Shown piece after piece: positions 28,190 through 38,700 of a DNA stretch of 64,000 nucleotides (position 1 is its first letter; each line of letters begins with the position of its first letter). Location of the stretch: the NCBI GenBank assembly GCA_002238925.1, contig MPNH01000015.1:18474-82473 (forward strand), written 5' to 3'. This stretch comes from Spirochaetaceae bacterium bin103 (lineage in GTDB: Bacteria > Spirochaetota > Spirochaetia > SZUA-6 > Bin103). The translations under genes and the position numbers were made by a program. Below the pieces are notes generated by a model, which was not told where the DNA came from, made no database searches, and was given only the letters and a program-made list of their open reading frames with translations.

Positions 28190-28573
28190 GAAGAGCTCTC
28201 CGGCCTCCGCGATCGGCCACCAGGCGTGGCTGCGCGGCTTCCGGGTCGCCTACCATGCGTCCTCGCGGCTGCTCGGCGAATTGCGCCTGGCGAAGGCTGA
28301 CGGCGGCTACGTCCGGGAACTGGGGAAGATTCGGCCTGGGGCTGCTGGAAGCACGGCGCGGCTGGCACTGCTCGAGATGCTCGAAGATCGCCACGGGCGT
28401 TCCTCGACACTCATGGTGTCGCAACTGCCGGCGTCGTCCTGGCATGGGATGATCGGCGAGCGGTCGGTGACCGCATCGTGCACGGCGCCAGTCGCATCGA
28501 CCTGGACGGAGACTCGGTGCGCAAGCTAGATGCCGAACGCGCCAACCCGAATCGTACCGAGCAATTGGCATAG
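28190..28573 (+). pseudogene. IS21 istB helper ATPase remnant 1
   Basis: The decayed C-terminal half of an IstB-like protein is split over frames. Recognisable parts are LRGFRVAYHASSRLLGELRL and AKADGGYVRELGKI, then EMLEDRHGRSSTLMVSQLP with SSWHGMIGE, then in another frame RIVHGASRIDLDGDSVRKL. The Walker B stretch that should lie in the middle is missing, and at least two frameshifts occur. IstB normally loads the IS21 transposase; this copy cannot work. Confidence 0.7.
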
Positions 28574-29339
28574 CGCCCCGCCGGCGCCACCACCGCGGCC
28601 GGGTGGGCGTTGCCCCGCCACGGGCGGCGGCCGCCACGAGCTTGGCCGCGATCACGGGCATTCGGAGCCCGCCACGACCGTCAGTGGCCGCCATTTTGCG
28701 GTCAGCATGCCGGCCGCCGTCGGAGTCGGCCTCTCGGCGGCTCTCTCGGTGTTCGAATTCCGTCGTGGGGGTCCACCGTCGCAGATTCCTCAACCAGTGT
28801 TTTCTCTTCCGCGCCGGCAGCACGCCCGTTAGAAGCCATCTGTCCAACAAGCCATGACTGCGCTGCCGCCCTTCTAACTGGCCGTCAGAATACCCAATCA
28901 CGCCCGGCATCCGCGTTACATCACCAACGCGGCGGTCTCGCCGGCGCCAGCATCGTGGCGCGCAGTTCCGGACGCGGCCGTCCTCAAGGTGGCCGCCGCT
29001 ATCAACAACGTGAGCGTCTGCTGAAGAACGGCGAGACGGCTGTGCGGTCTCTCACCACGCGTAATCCGCGCAATTGGCACCGCGACGCAGAAGTACGGCA
29101 GCCCGGCAGCGCCTGCTCCAGCAGATAGGTCCCAAGGCGATCGACCGCGCCTTTCGTGCCGCGGCCCGGCTACCGTGCAGTATGAACCGCTTGCTACGCC
29201 GGCTGAATCTCGCCACGACCCGTAGCCGCCGGCGGAAACTCCGGGCGCGTAGCGCCGCACGACAAGTCGTGCCCTGGGGTCTCTCGACGCACGGCTCACC
29301 GACCAGGTCTCCCGTCGTCCGCAGCGCGCCTCCAGCACT

Positions 29340-29640
29340 CGGTCAGGAAGGCTCGGTTCTCGTCCCGAAGACCGTCGCCGAGTTCGACTTCTCCCTCCAG
29401 TCCTCGGTGCGCTTACCATCCCTGCGTTCAGCGCTCGTTTCGACACCGCCGCAGTGCTGATGGAGCACCTCTCCGCTGCCAGCCAGGATGGCAGTATTCA
29501 GGAGCAACTCGGTCGCTACCCCGGACGTCCTGATCATCGATGAGGTCGGCTAGCTGTCCTCCCAACCCGACACCGCCAACGTCGTGTTCGCCATCGTCAA
29601 CCACTCACTGGAGGACGGTCACCTGCTACTCGACGGCCGA
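29340..29640 (+). pseudogene. IS21 istB helper ATPase remnant 2
   Basis: Fragments of a different istB copy: KTVAEFDFSLQSSV (IstB KTLxDFDFS box), RFDTAAVLMEHLSAA, then after a frame change TPDVLIIDEVG, an in-frame TAG where tyrosine is expected, and LSSQPDTANVVFAIVNHSL. The order matches IstB, but frameshifts, a stop and the missing Walker A show decay. It is not a duplicate of remnant 1. Confidence 0.7.
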
Positions 29641-29985
29641 TCATGTCGCGCCTGTCTCTTGATCGTCCCAATATACGTCCAGCATCACACGCTCCGCCGG
29701 TCGGTACCGGCCAACGACACCTCGTGTCGCCATATCCAAGCCGGAACATTCCGTCGCGCGCGGGCGGCAGCTCGAGCACGGTCTGCCGGGGCCTGCAAGC
29801 CGACCCGCTGCAACGATCAAGCGGCACCGAGTCCATCGCACGGGAGGCGGATGCCGATCCCTGTGACCAAGCGGTCCGGCGATTGCTTTCCCTCACCTTC
29901 CGAAAGACCTGAGGCCAATGAGTCGGCGCCTTAGCCGTCTGGTCGACTTCGCATCCGCTCAAAGTGCCGGCTTCACTTAGTCTCG

Positions 29986-30001
29986 CGTTTCACGTGAAAC
30001 A
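29986..30001. promoter_or_regulatory. parS: parS site 2
   Basis: CGTTTCACGTGAAACA, identical to site 1 and 2.56 kb from it, at the far end of the gene-poor region. Confidence 0.92.
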
Positions 30002-30346
30002 CCCCGAGCACCTGGTCCGCGCCAGTCCCTAGTACGTTGCGAACCTCCTCCCTCAAGCGCTCCGGCCTGGACACCTGCGCCAGCGAGGCCGCTCCCTGAC
30101 CGCGAACACTGAGCCCGTTTATATGGACCAAGGGCAAAGAGCGCAGCACCAAGTTCGAAAGTATCCGGATCATATGTATATTTTTCCATTGCGCTGCATA
30201 TTGTTGCAAAACACGGGGCTGTCTGGACACCGCCTTGATCCGTGCACGGCCCCTCACGGGGCTCTGAGAGCGGCTTCGGCCTCCCGCAAGCGCCAATATG
30301 CAGTGCTCTGTGGCCAACGGTGCCGTGGAGGGCACGGCGTGTATCG

Positions 30347-33325
30347 TCAGGGCAGATTTAGCGGGATGGCGATGTCGGACTCAGGCTCCCGGTACACGCG
30401 GTAGGTCCACACCAGCGTATTGCCCTTCGACATGGGCATCTCCAGCAGAGAGGTACCGTTCGAAGGGTCGATTTCGCTGACCGCCGAGACCAATTCCGGG
30501 CTCGTGGTGACACCGCCTGGTCTGCCCCACGCGATCAACCAGCGGTCATCGCTGAGCACGGTGACCGCCCCGGCCGCGTCGGCAAAGCCCTGGCCGGCAG
30601 GCTGGTCATATTCGCGCACCCAGACAGCATGCGTTCCGGATGATATGTCGTACTCCACGACTCGCGTGGATTGCGCGTCCGCCTTCCTCGGTCCGAGACA
30701 GAACTCGCCGTTATCGAACAGCACGACCTTCTCCTTGTTGCTGCTGTCTCGCCTCAGGGTCGCATGGTGCTGGCCACAGAACTCGCCCTCCCCATCGCCC
30801 TCGATCTCCAGATACTCGGTATTGGTGTTCGACTCTGCCAGTTGCTCGGAGCCACCGAGCTTCCACTTCACCACGCCAGTGGCTCCATCAATGCGCAACA
30901 CCTGCGCACAGCCCCGAAACGAAGCCACGATGTCCCCGTCGAACACCTGCAGAGAGTTCAGGTGTGCGTATTGGCCCGGGAACTCGCGCACCCGGCAATC
31001 CGGGTCGATTCGCAGGTGGTCCCAGGAGTTCCAGAGCAGCTCCTCCGCGCCGCTCGGGGTGACCTCGCGAATCAGCGAATCAGTGAATTCCTCGATCGTG
31101 TATGGATTCAACGGGTTGTCCCCTGCGCTGAGGTCACGGGTCGTATCCTTGCGCAGCGAAAACAGGAAGTTGCCGTCACCGGTGATCAAGAAATCATGAT
31201 GGTCAACCGCCGCTCCCGCGAGTCCACTCCGGACCGAGCGTATGACCGCGAAATCGCGGTCGAGCAATTCGACTGCGCCGCGCACATGTATTGAGTAGCG
31301 AACCTGCCGCCCATCGATGGTCGGCCCGTCGCGATGCAGCCGGAAGTTCCAGCCCAACCGGCGGCGATGAAATCTCGGCACCCCATTGTTGTCGACCACC
31401 ACCATGTACACGTACTGTGGCCTCACCTCCACCCGCAGGTCCATCAGCAGGAGCCCCTCCGACACGCCCGCGCTCTTCGTGAGGATCTTGATATCGGGAA
31501 ACTCGGGCGGCACGCAGTGAACCACGTAGCGCACCTCACTGCCGCCGCCGTCGCGCAGCTCGATCGCGATATCGTCGTTCTTGTCCACGTCGACCTGCAC
31601 GTCGAGTGCGCCGACGGCGACCTCGTTGGCACTTGGGTTCGCGCGCAGCAGGTTCAGTTGCGCCGTGCTCCGCGTGGCCTCCGCCACCACCTGCAGCGCC
31701 GTCGCATCGGCGCAGGTCAGCGCGTAGTGGTAGGTGTCCGGCTCGAACGACGGATACATCGTGCCTCCTCCAGTCACCCGCAGCGTGCTCAGTTGCAGTG
31801 GCGTGTCGGCGTCATCGTCCGTAACCGTGCCGATTGCCGTGGCGCGGGTCACGCTCGCACCGGTTGCATTGCTCAACGTCACCGTGAAGGTCTCGGGCTG
31901 TTCCGCAGTCTCGTCGTCAACAATCGGCACCTCCACCGTCTGCTCCGTGCTGCCGGCAGCAAATGCCAAGCTGCCGCTCACCGCGGTGTAGTCCGCGACC
32001 GCCGTCGCGGTATCGTCGGCAGTCGCGTACATTACGGACACGTGCTGCCCGCTCGCCGGCTGCAGACTCACCGCGAACCTCATGCTGCCGTCTCCTTCCC
32101 TCAGGCTATCGTCTTCGATGCTCAGTTGCGGTTCCTCGTCGTCGTCCTCGATGATCCCCAGCACCGTCGCCGTTGCGCCGCCACCCGCCAGCGGCGCGTT
32201 CGCGTTCCGCACCGTCACTGTGAACTGCTCTTCCACCTCGTCCAGCTCGTCGTCCAGCACCTCAACAGAAATCGTCCGCGCCACCGTCGTGCCCGCAGGG
32301 AACCTCAGCGTCCCGCTCGTACTCCGGTAGTCTTCTCCCTCGCTAGCGCTGTCTTCCGCGCCGCCGCCGGTCTCGTACTCTGCCGTCACTTCCCGGTCCG
32401 CCGCCGCGCTTAGCGTCACCGCGAACGCCAGCCTCCCCGCCTGCTCCGTGCCGCGCGCACCGGCCACCGCCAGCGTCGCCACGTCCGCCTCAACGATCGT
32501 TACCTGCACCGCAGGCACCCGCGTACCGCCGTAGCCGCCGCCCGTGACCTCGTGGGTCACCTCTACCGGCTCCTCCGCCAGCGCATCCTCGTCACGCCCC
32601 GCGGTCACCGTGACCGTCTGCGCCTCCGCCCAACCGGCCGGCCTGAACTCAAGCCGCGCCGGCTCCACCGTCACTTCCGCGGAGCCCGCTGCCGCCGTCA
32701 CCGTAACCGTTCCCCTCGGCCGCGACCGCAGCGCCACCAGGTATCCGGCGCTGTCCCCTTCCAACACGTTTAGCACCCTCGGCTCCACCCTCACCCCACG
32801 CCCGTCGTTGTCCGCCACCGTTACCGTCCCCTCTCCATCCGCAATCTGCGCGCCGTCTGCCGAGAGCAGCCGTACCGTGAAGCTCTCCTCGCCCTCAGCC
32901 TCCGCGTCGTCACGCACCTGCACCTCGATCTGCCGCGCCCCCACGGCTCCGGCGGCGAACGTCAGCACGCCGCGCGCCGCCTGGTAGTCGGCTCCGGCCG
33001 TGGCGCTGCCATCCTCGGTGGCATACGACACCGTTACCGGACCCGCCGCCGCCGGGTGCAGGCTCACCGTGACCCGTACCACGCCGTCCCCCTCCGCTCC
33101 CCTCGCGTCTGCTACCGACAGCCGCGGCACACCGGTGGCACCGCCGCCCGGTTCGCCATCCGGTCGCGTGGAGTGCCCGGGAGCCTCCTGTTCCTGGGCC
33201 TCGGACTGCGCGGGTACCCGAGATTGTGACAACTGGCAGGCCCCGAGCAGCACCGTCAGTACCAGCGCCGCCAGCGACAGCAGCACGCGGCCCGATGAGG
33301 CAATACAGCAACCCGTTCGTTCCAT
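30347..33325 (-). CDS. Calx-beta/arylsulfotransferase-like lipoprotein 1
   Basis: A 992-aa predicted lipoprotein. The signal runs MERTGCCIASSGRVLLSLAA and on to the lipobox LLGAC. Four Calx-beta-like repeats follow, each with EGD..., YAT-DxTATAxADY and a closing VTVADND or IEDDD; the second is degenerate. Next is a cadherin-like sandwich (STLRVTGGGTMYPSFEPDTY). Last is a propeller of the bacterial arylsulfotransferase type: VVDNNGVPRFH, HHDFLITGDGNFLFS, WNSWDHLRIDPDC, YAHLNSLQVFDGDIVASFRG, FCGQHHATL, LFDNGEFCLGPRK and RVVEYDISSG. Calx-beta repeats bind calcium in other proteins. It is probably a surface or periplasmic protein; the true substrate is unknown. ATG 33325 gives a normal signal peptide. 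Confidence 0.8.
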   Translation of the reverse strand: MERTGCCIASSGRVLLSLAALVLTVLLGACQLSQSRVPAQSEAQEQEAPGHSTRPDGEPGGGATGVPRLSVADARGAEGDGVVRVTVSLHPAAAGPVTVSYATEDGSATAGADYQAARGVLTFAAGAVGARQIEVQVRDDAEAEGEESFTVRLLSADGAQIADGEGTVTVADNDGRGVRVEPRVLNVLEGDSAGYLVALRSRPRGTVTVTAAAGSAEVTVEPARLEFRPAGWAEAQTVTVTAGRDEDALAEEPVEVTHEVTGGGYGGTRVPAVQVTIVEADVATLAVAGARGTEQAGRLAFAVTLSAAADREVTAEYETGGGAEDSASEGEDYRSTSGTLRFPAGTTVARTISVEVLDDELDEVEEQFTVTVRNANAPLAGGGATATVLGIIEDDDEEPQLSIEDDSLREGDGSMRFAVSLQPASGQHVSVMYATADDTATAVADYTAVSGSLAFAAGSTEQTVEVPIVDDETAEQPETFTVTLSNATGASVTRATAIGTVTDDDADTPLQLSTLRVTGGGTMYPSFEPDTYHYALTCADATALQVVAEATRSTAQLNLLRANPSANEVAVGALDVQVDVDKNDDIAIELRDGGGSEVRYVVHCVPPEFPDIKILTKSAGVSEGLLLMDLRVEVRPQYVYMVVVDNNGVPRFHRRRLGWNFRLHRDGPTIDGRQVRYSIHVRGAVELLDRDFAVIRSVRSGLAGAAVDHHDFLITGDGNFLFSLRKDTTRDLSAGDNPLNPYTIEEFTDSLIREVTPSGAEELLWNSWDHLRIDPDCRVREFPGQYAHLNSLQVFDGDIVASFRGCAQVLRIDGATGVVKWKLGGSEQLAESNTNTEYLEIEGDGEGEFCGQHHATLRRDSSNKEKVVLFDNGEFCLGPRKADAQSTRVVEYDISSGTHAVWVREYDQPAGQGFADAAGAVTVLSDDRWLIAWGRPGGVTTSPELVSAVSEIDPSNGTSLLEMPMSKGNTLVWTYRVYREPESDIAIPLNLP

Positions 33326-33606
33326 CTCGTTCGACCTGACCTCGGTATCGCGGCGAGCGGTTGCGCCAGGCATGGGTCGTTGGAAACACGCCTGCCGCAC
33401 ACGCATGCACCGTGACCGATACTCTGCGTCGGAACGACCGGTCGGTTCAACTACCGTGCGCTCCGTACTCGCTCGGCCCCGGCCGCGTGCCGGAGACGGC
33501 GTGTCTTTGGGCGACACGGCTTGACTACTTCCGGCATCCTGCGCAGTATCTGCGTCGATTGGGTTCGATCGAACCCGACGACCAGTTACAAGGCGGCAGG
33601 CTCGGT

Positions 33607-34212
33607 ATGGAACGGTACAGGCAGCTTGGAGGCCGCGCGCCCGCGGCATTGATCTACCTCACGGCGGCGGCATTGGTAACGATCCCGTTGCTGGTGAACG
33701 GCTGCGCCGCGGCTTCTTCGGTGTCGGAACCATTCAACCCCACAGTGCTGGTGATCTCGCCCGATGCCGCAACCGGGCCCGACTTCATCGCCCGCGACAG
33801 CATCGACGGCCCGGACGATGTCGACTATTACCAGTTGGTGCTCGAACAGGCCTTCAATTCGGTGGTGATAATGACCGGCGGCGATACCGACACCGCCGGG
33901 CAGGTCGAGACGGAGGACCGTACGCCGATTACCACGGAATGCATGGGCGAACGGCACGAGGCCACGCCACCGTGCGTCTGGGGGACTGATCCGGACATCG
34001 ACACGCCCCACCCGCAGCGGTCCGCGAAATTCAACTCCATGGAGGCGTCGAAGAACTTCATCTGGGAGGGCAGCCTCGACGCGGGCACCTACTACATCAG
34101 GATAACGGGTCAGGACAATGCCACCGGACCCTACGATCTCACGGTCGAATTGCACGACGCGGAGTGTCCGGGTACGGAGACCGATCCGTTCGGCTATTAC
34201 TGCGCTAGTTGA
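33607..34212 (+). CDS. Small PPC-domain lipoprotein
   Basis: A 201-aa lipoprotein with signal APAALIYLTAAALVTIPLL and lipobox LVNGC. The mature part resembles a bacterial pre-peptidase C-terminal (PPC) domain: DSIDGPDDVDYYQLVLEQ opening strands and a closing LDAGTYYIRITGQDNATGPY segment. Such domains are non-catalytic and are usually attached to secreted enzymes. Its TGA is followed at once by the ATG of the next arylsulfotransferase-like lipoprotein (TGAATG), so the two are made together. Confidence 0.7.
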   Translation: MERYRQLGGRAPAALIYLTAAALVTIPLLVNGCAAASSVSEPFNPTVLVISPDAATGPDFIARDSIDGPDDVDYYQLVLEQAFNSVVIMTGGDTDTAGQVETEDRTPITTECMGERHEATPPCVWGTDPDIDTPHPQRSAKFNSMEASKNFIWEGSLDAGTYYIRITGQDNATGPYDLTVELHDAECPGTETDPFGYYCAS

Positions 34213-35796
34213 ATGCCCGGTCGATCGTCTGCGCCTGCAACCCGGTGTCGTCTTGTCACGGTCCTGTGTGCCGTTGGCGCCATGCTTGTCCTCGGCGGAT
34301 GCCGGGGCCCGGGCGCCGTCCCGGAGACTCGGGCGCGGCTGAGCGAGTTGCAGGCGACGGGCGCCGGACCGATGTACCCGGCCTTCGATCCCGGGGTGCT
34401 GCACTACGCGGTTCGCTGCGCGGACGGAACCACCGTGCAGTTGGCGGCGCGGGCGGCGGATGCGGATGCGACCCTCCGGTTGCTGCACGACGGCAGTACC
34501 GGCACCGGCTCGCTGGCCGCGTCGATAACCCTGAACAGAGACCTCGACATCGACATCGCGATCCAGGTCGGCGATAGCCCGGCCGCCGCCACCTACGTCG
34601 TACACTGCATCCCGCCCGACTTCCCGGACATCGTCATCGAGACATCCACCGCCGGGGTGTCCGACGGCCTGTTGCTGATGACGCCGGGCGTGCGCGGCTC
34701 CGACAAGTCGTTCCTGGCCATCGTCGACAACAATGGCGTGCCGCGCTGGGTGATGCGGCCGAATCAACGCGCGCGCAACTTCCGGCGCCATCCCGACGGC
34801 CGCTACTCGTTCTCCGAGCAGCGGCAAGCCGACGGGGAAGCGTCCGTGGAACCGACAGTGATCCTGGACGCCAGGTTCAGGAGGATCGACACGGCCACCC
34901 TGGCCGGCGACCGGTTGCCGGAACACACCGGCGGGCATGACTTCCTCATCCTGGACAACGGCAATTACCTGGTGATGTCCTACTACCCGGTGCAACGCGA
35001 TTTCAGCGCGTTCGAGTGCGACGGCGAGCCATGTTCGGTGCCGCCAGGCACGGCGACCGACTCCGTGATCCAGGAGGTTACCCCGGACGGGAATCTGGTG
35101 CTGGAGTGGAACTCCTGGGAGCACGTCAAGATCGAGGACTGCACCATCCATCGTTTTCCGGAGGACTACGCGCACCTCAACTCGCTGCACGAACTGGAGG
35201 GGGACATCGTGGCCGGGTTGCGCGGCTGCGCGCAGGTGCTGCTCCTGGAACGTGCCACCGGCGCCGTGGTGTGGCAGATGGGCGGCGATCCGGCCATCCG
35301 CACCGACCGGCCGGCGCCGTCCACCGGGGCCGCCCGCTACCTGCCGGTAGTGGGCGACCCGGAGGGCGAATTCTGCGGCCAGCACCACGTCACCGCGACC
35401 GCGGCCGGGTCGGTGCTGATGTTCGACAATGGCACCCACTGCCTGGGGCCGCGCAAGGACAGGCCGGCGGTCACCCGCATCGTCGAATACGACATTTCAT
35501 CCGGCACCGAGGCGCGCTTCGCGAGGGAATACCGGCTCGCGGAATCGATCGGCCATGCCTTTTCGGGCGGCGGGGTGACGGCCCTGGAGACCGGCAACTG
35601 GCTGATCACCTGGGGCAACAACTTCCGGGGCCCAAACGGTGCCATGGTGCCGACCCCGTTCGCGGTGAGCGAGGTGGACACCCGCGGCAACGAGATCTTT
35701 CGCCTGCGCATGACGCTCAATGGCGAACAGTACGGGACCGGGCGCGTATACCGGGAGCGGGAGAGCGACCTCCAAATTCCCCTGAACCTGCCGTAG
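34213..35796 (+). CDS. Arylsulfotransferase-like lipoprotein without Calx-beta repeats
   Basis: A 527-aa member of the same set as its neighbours, reduced to the cadherin-like sandwich and the propeller. The signal ends in LVLGGC. RLSELQATGAGPMYPAFDPG opens the sandwich. The propeller shows VDNNGVPRWVMR, GGHDFLILDNGNYLVMS, EWNSWEHVKIEDC, DYAHLNSLHELEGDIV, FCGQHHVTATAAGSVLMFDN and RIVEYDISSG. The ATG directly abuts the stop of the PPC lipoprotein gene. The stop codon touches that of the next, oppositely oriented paralogue. The tail IPLNLP is shared by the set. Confidence 0.8.
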   Translation: MPGRSSAPATRCRLVTVLCAVGAMLVLGGCRGPGAVPETRARLSELQATGAGPMYPAFDPGVLHYAVRCADGTTVQLAARAADADATLRLLHDGSTGTGSLAASITLNRDLDIDIAIQVGDSPAAATYVVHCIPPDFPDIVIETSTAGVSDGLLLMTPGVRGSDKSFLAIVDNNGVPRWVMRPNQRARNFRRHPDGRYSFSEQRQADGEASVEPTVILDARFRRIDTATLAGDRLPEHTGGHDFLILDNGNYLVMSYYPVQRDFSAFECDGEPCSVPPGTATDSVIQEVTPDGNLVLEWNSWEHVKIEDCTIHRFPEDYAHLNSLHELEGDIVAGLRGCAQVLLLERATGAVVWQMGGDPAIRTDRPAPSTGAARYLPVVGDPEGEFCGQHHVTATAAGSVLMFDNGTHCLGPRKDRPAVTRIVEYDISSGTEARFAREYRLAESIGHAFSGGGVTALETGNWLITWGNNFRGPNGAMVPTPFAVSEVDTRGNEIFRLRMTLNGEQYGTGRVYRERESDLQIPLNLP

Positions 35797-38700
35797 CTAA
35801 GGAAGATTCAACGGTATTTCGATGCCGGACACCCGGTACGCGCGATACGTAAAGGCGCGCCGCGATTCCGGGATCGATACCGAGGCGAGTTCCAGGACCG
35901 GCGTACCGCTATTCGGGTCGACCTCGCTGATGGCGAGGAGCTTGCCGAGCGGTTTCGTTTCATTCACGAGCGTGCCCCAGGCGATCAACCAGTGGCCATT
36001 GGCCAACGACACCACACCACCCCGCGTATTCGAAGAACCGTTGCCAGGCGGCAGCAGGTACTGGCGCCGGAAGCGGGCTTCCTTCGGTGTCCCGGACGTC
36101 AGCAGGCGGTACTCCACGACGCGCGTAAACTTTGCCAGATCCTTTCTCGGGCCCTTGCATTTGTGGCCGTTGTCAAACACCAGCAACGATCCCGATGAGG
36201 TCAACGTTGCGCTGTGCTGGCCGCAGAATTCGTTTCTGCCGTCGGTGTCGCCGGTGATCGCAAGGTTCTGGGTCGCGGTGTCGCGGGGTGGCGCCGTGCC
36301 ACCCACCTGCCAGACCAACCGGCCGGTTCCTCCCGACCGGTCAATCCTCACTACCATGTTGCAGTGCCTGAACGAAGCGACGATGTCGCCGTCTGCCAGG
36401 TGCAGGGAGTTGAGGTGAGCGTAGTCGTTGCCGAACACGAACCGGCAGTCGGAGAGTTTCAAGTGGTCCCAGGAATTCCACTCGAACACCTTCTCGCCGG
36501 CCGGCGTCGTTTCCTGGATCCACGAGTCGGTAACCGTCCCGATGTCCTCGGTGCCCGGTTCGCAACCGGACACCTCGCATCTGTCGCGGGTCGCATCGAC
36601 GTAGCCGATGAAGAGATAGTTGCCGGTCTCGGTAATGAGAAAATCGTGAGGATCGGAACTCGACAAGGGAGGCACGGGCCGCACGACTTTGGTGTACTCA
36701 AGCTGCCGGTCGTGCAGGTGCACGTCGTTGCCGGCGTGCACGGAGTATCGGCCGTCGCCGAATCTTCTGAAGTTCCTTGCCCCGTCGGCCTTCCTCAAGT
36801 GGAACCGCGGTACGCCGTTGTTGTCGACGATCGCCATGTATGACTTTTTCGGGTCCGCCGCGTCCCATTTCGGCGTCACGAGAAGCAGGCCGTCACTGAC
36901 TTCCGGACGCTTGCTGAGTACCCCGAACCATGGGAGCGCCAGGGGCGCGCAGTGAACGACATAGGTCACGGTGTCGTCCGCATCGCCGAGTTCGAGGACG
37001 ATATCGTGATCGTCGGCCACCGTTAGTTGTGTGGCCGGCAGGCTCCCGGTGGCTACCAGGTCGTCGTCGGAGTTGGCGCGCCGCAGGGTAACGGATGTGT
37101 TGGCGCCCGCGGCCGTGGCGCTCACGCTGACCGTCGACCTCTGGGTGCACCTCACGGCGTAATGATGGATATCGCCGTCGAAGGCGGGGTACATGCTGCG
37201 CGAGCCGGACGTGACCGAGAGCGCACTCAGCTCGAGCGGCGCCTCGTCACTCACGATCGTGCCGGTTGCCGTGGCCACGGACACGCCCGCACCACTTGCG
37301 TTGCTCAGCGTCACGGTGAAATACTCCGGCAATTCCGCCTCCTGGTCGTCCACGACGGCGACGGCGATCGTCTGTACCGTAGTGCCGGCGGGGAAGGTCA
37401 GCGCACCGTTCGCGGCGGTATAATCTGCGCCGGCGGTCGCCGTGTCGTCGGCTGTCGCGTAGTCCACCGTGACCGCGCCGCTGCTCGCCGGTTGCAGGGT
37501 CACCGTGAACCGCATGCTGCCATCCACCATCTCGCCGGCGGTCGCGTCCGCGATGTCCAGCCGCGGCGCCTCGTCGTCATCCTCAATCGTGCCGGTTGCG
37601 GTGCGGCGGGCGGACGCCAGGGTCGCGTTCACGGCGCCGCTCAAGGTCACCGTGAACTCCTCCGGCGCCTCGTCGATCCGGTCGTCGGTCACCGGCACCG
37701 CAATCGTCCGCTCACTGCTGCCGGCGGGGAAGGTCAGCATGCCGCTCACTGCCTCATAGTCCGCGCCGGCCGTGGCGGTGTCGTCGGCCGTCGCATAGGC
37801 CACGGCCACCGTGCGTCCGCTTACCGGCTGCAGGGCCACCGCGAACCGCACGCTTGCGGCCGTCGCGGCCTCGCTCGCGGTCGCATCCGCGATGCTCAGT
37901 TGCGGTGGCGCATCGTCATCCTCAATGGTGCCGTACACTGCCATCGTCTGCTCGCCGCCGGCCAGCGGCGCGCCGGCGTTGCGCAGCGTCACCGTGAACC
38001 GTTCCTCCGGCTCGTCCAGCTCGTCGTCGAGCACCACCACGTCGATCGTGCGCGCCCTCGTCGTGCCGGCCGTGAAGCTCAGCGTGCCGCTCGCGCCCCG
38101 GTAATCCTCTCCCGCGCTGGCACCGTCATCGCCGGTCGCGTACTCCACCGTCACGTCCCGGGCCGCCGCGGCGCTCAACGTCACCGCGAACCGCAGGCTG
38201 CCCGCCTGCTCGCTGCCGCGCACCCCGGCCACCGCCAGCGTGGCCACGTCGGCCTCCACGATCGTCACCCGTATCGCCGGCGCCGCCGCACCGTCGTAGC
38301 CGCCGCCGGCGACCGCGTGCGTCACCTGCGCCGGTTCGTCGGCCACCGCATCCTCATCCGCCGCCGCCGTGACGGTGACCGTCTGGGCCGCAGCCCAATC
38401 GCCCGGCGGGAACTCCAGCACCCGCGGCGCCACCGTGACTTCCGCCAGCCCCGCCGTGGCCGTCACCGTGACCGTCCCGGTCGGGCGTGAGCCAAGCGCC
38501 ACCCGGTAGCTGGCGCTGCCCCCTTCCGGCAAGGTTATCGCACGTGGCTCGACCGTGACCCGGGGTACGTCGTTGTCGGCCACGGTCACTGTCGCCTGTG
38601 CCGCGGCCACCGCGGCACCTGCCACCTCGCCGAGCCGCACCAGGAAGCTTTCCTCCCCTTCTGCTATCGCGTCGTCGTGCACCACCACCTCGATGTGTTG

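Larger units (their letters stand above)
27336..30346. other. Gene-poor region with parS sites and IS21 remnants
   Basis: Three kilobases between parA and the first arylsulfotransferase-like gene hold no intact gene I can support. It contains two parS sites, at least two decayed istB fragments on the plus strand, and AT-richer patches around 30165-30225. Many short frames exist in all directions, but they have broken homology or none. Confidence 0.6.
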
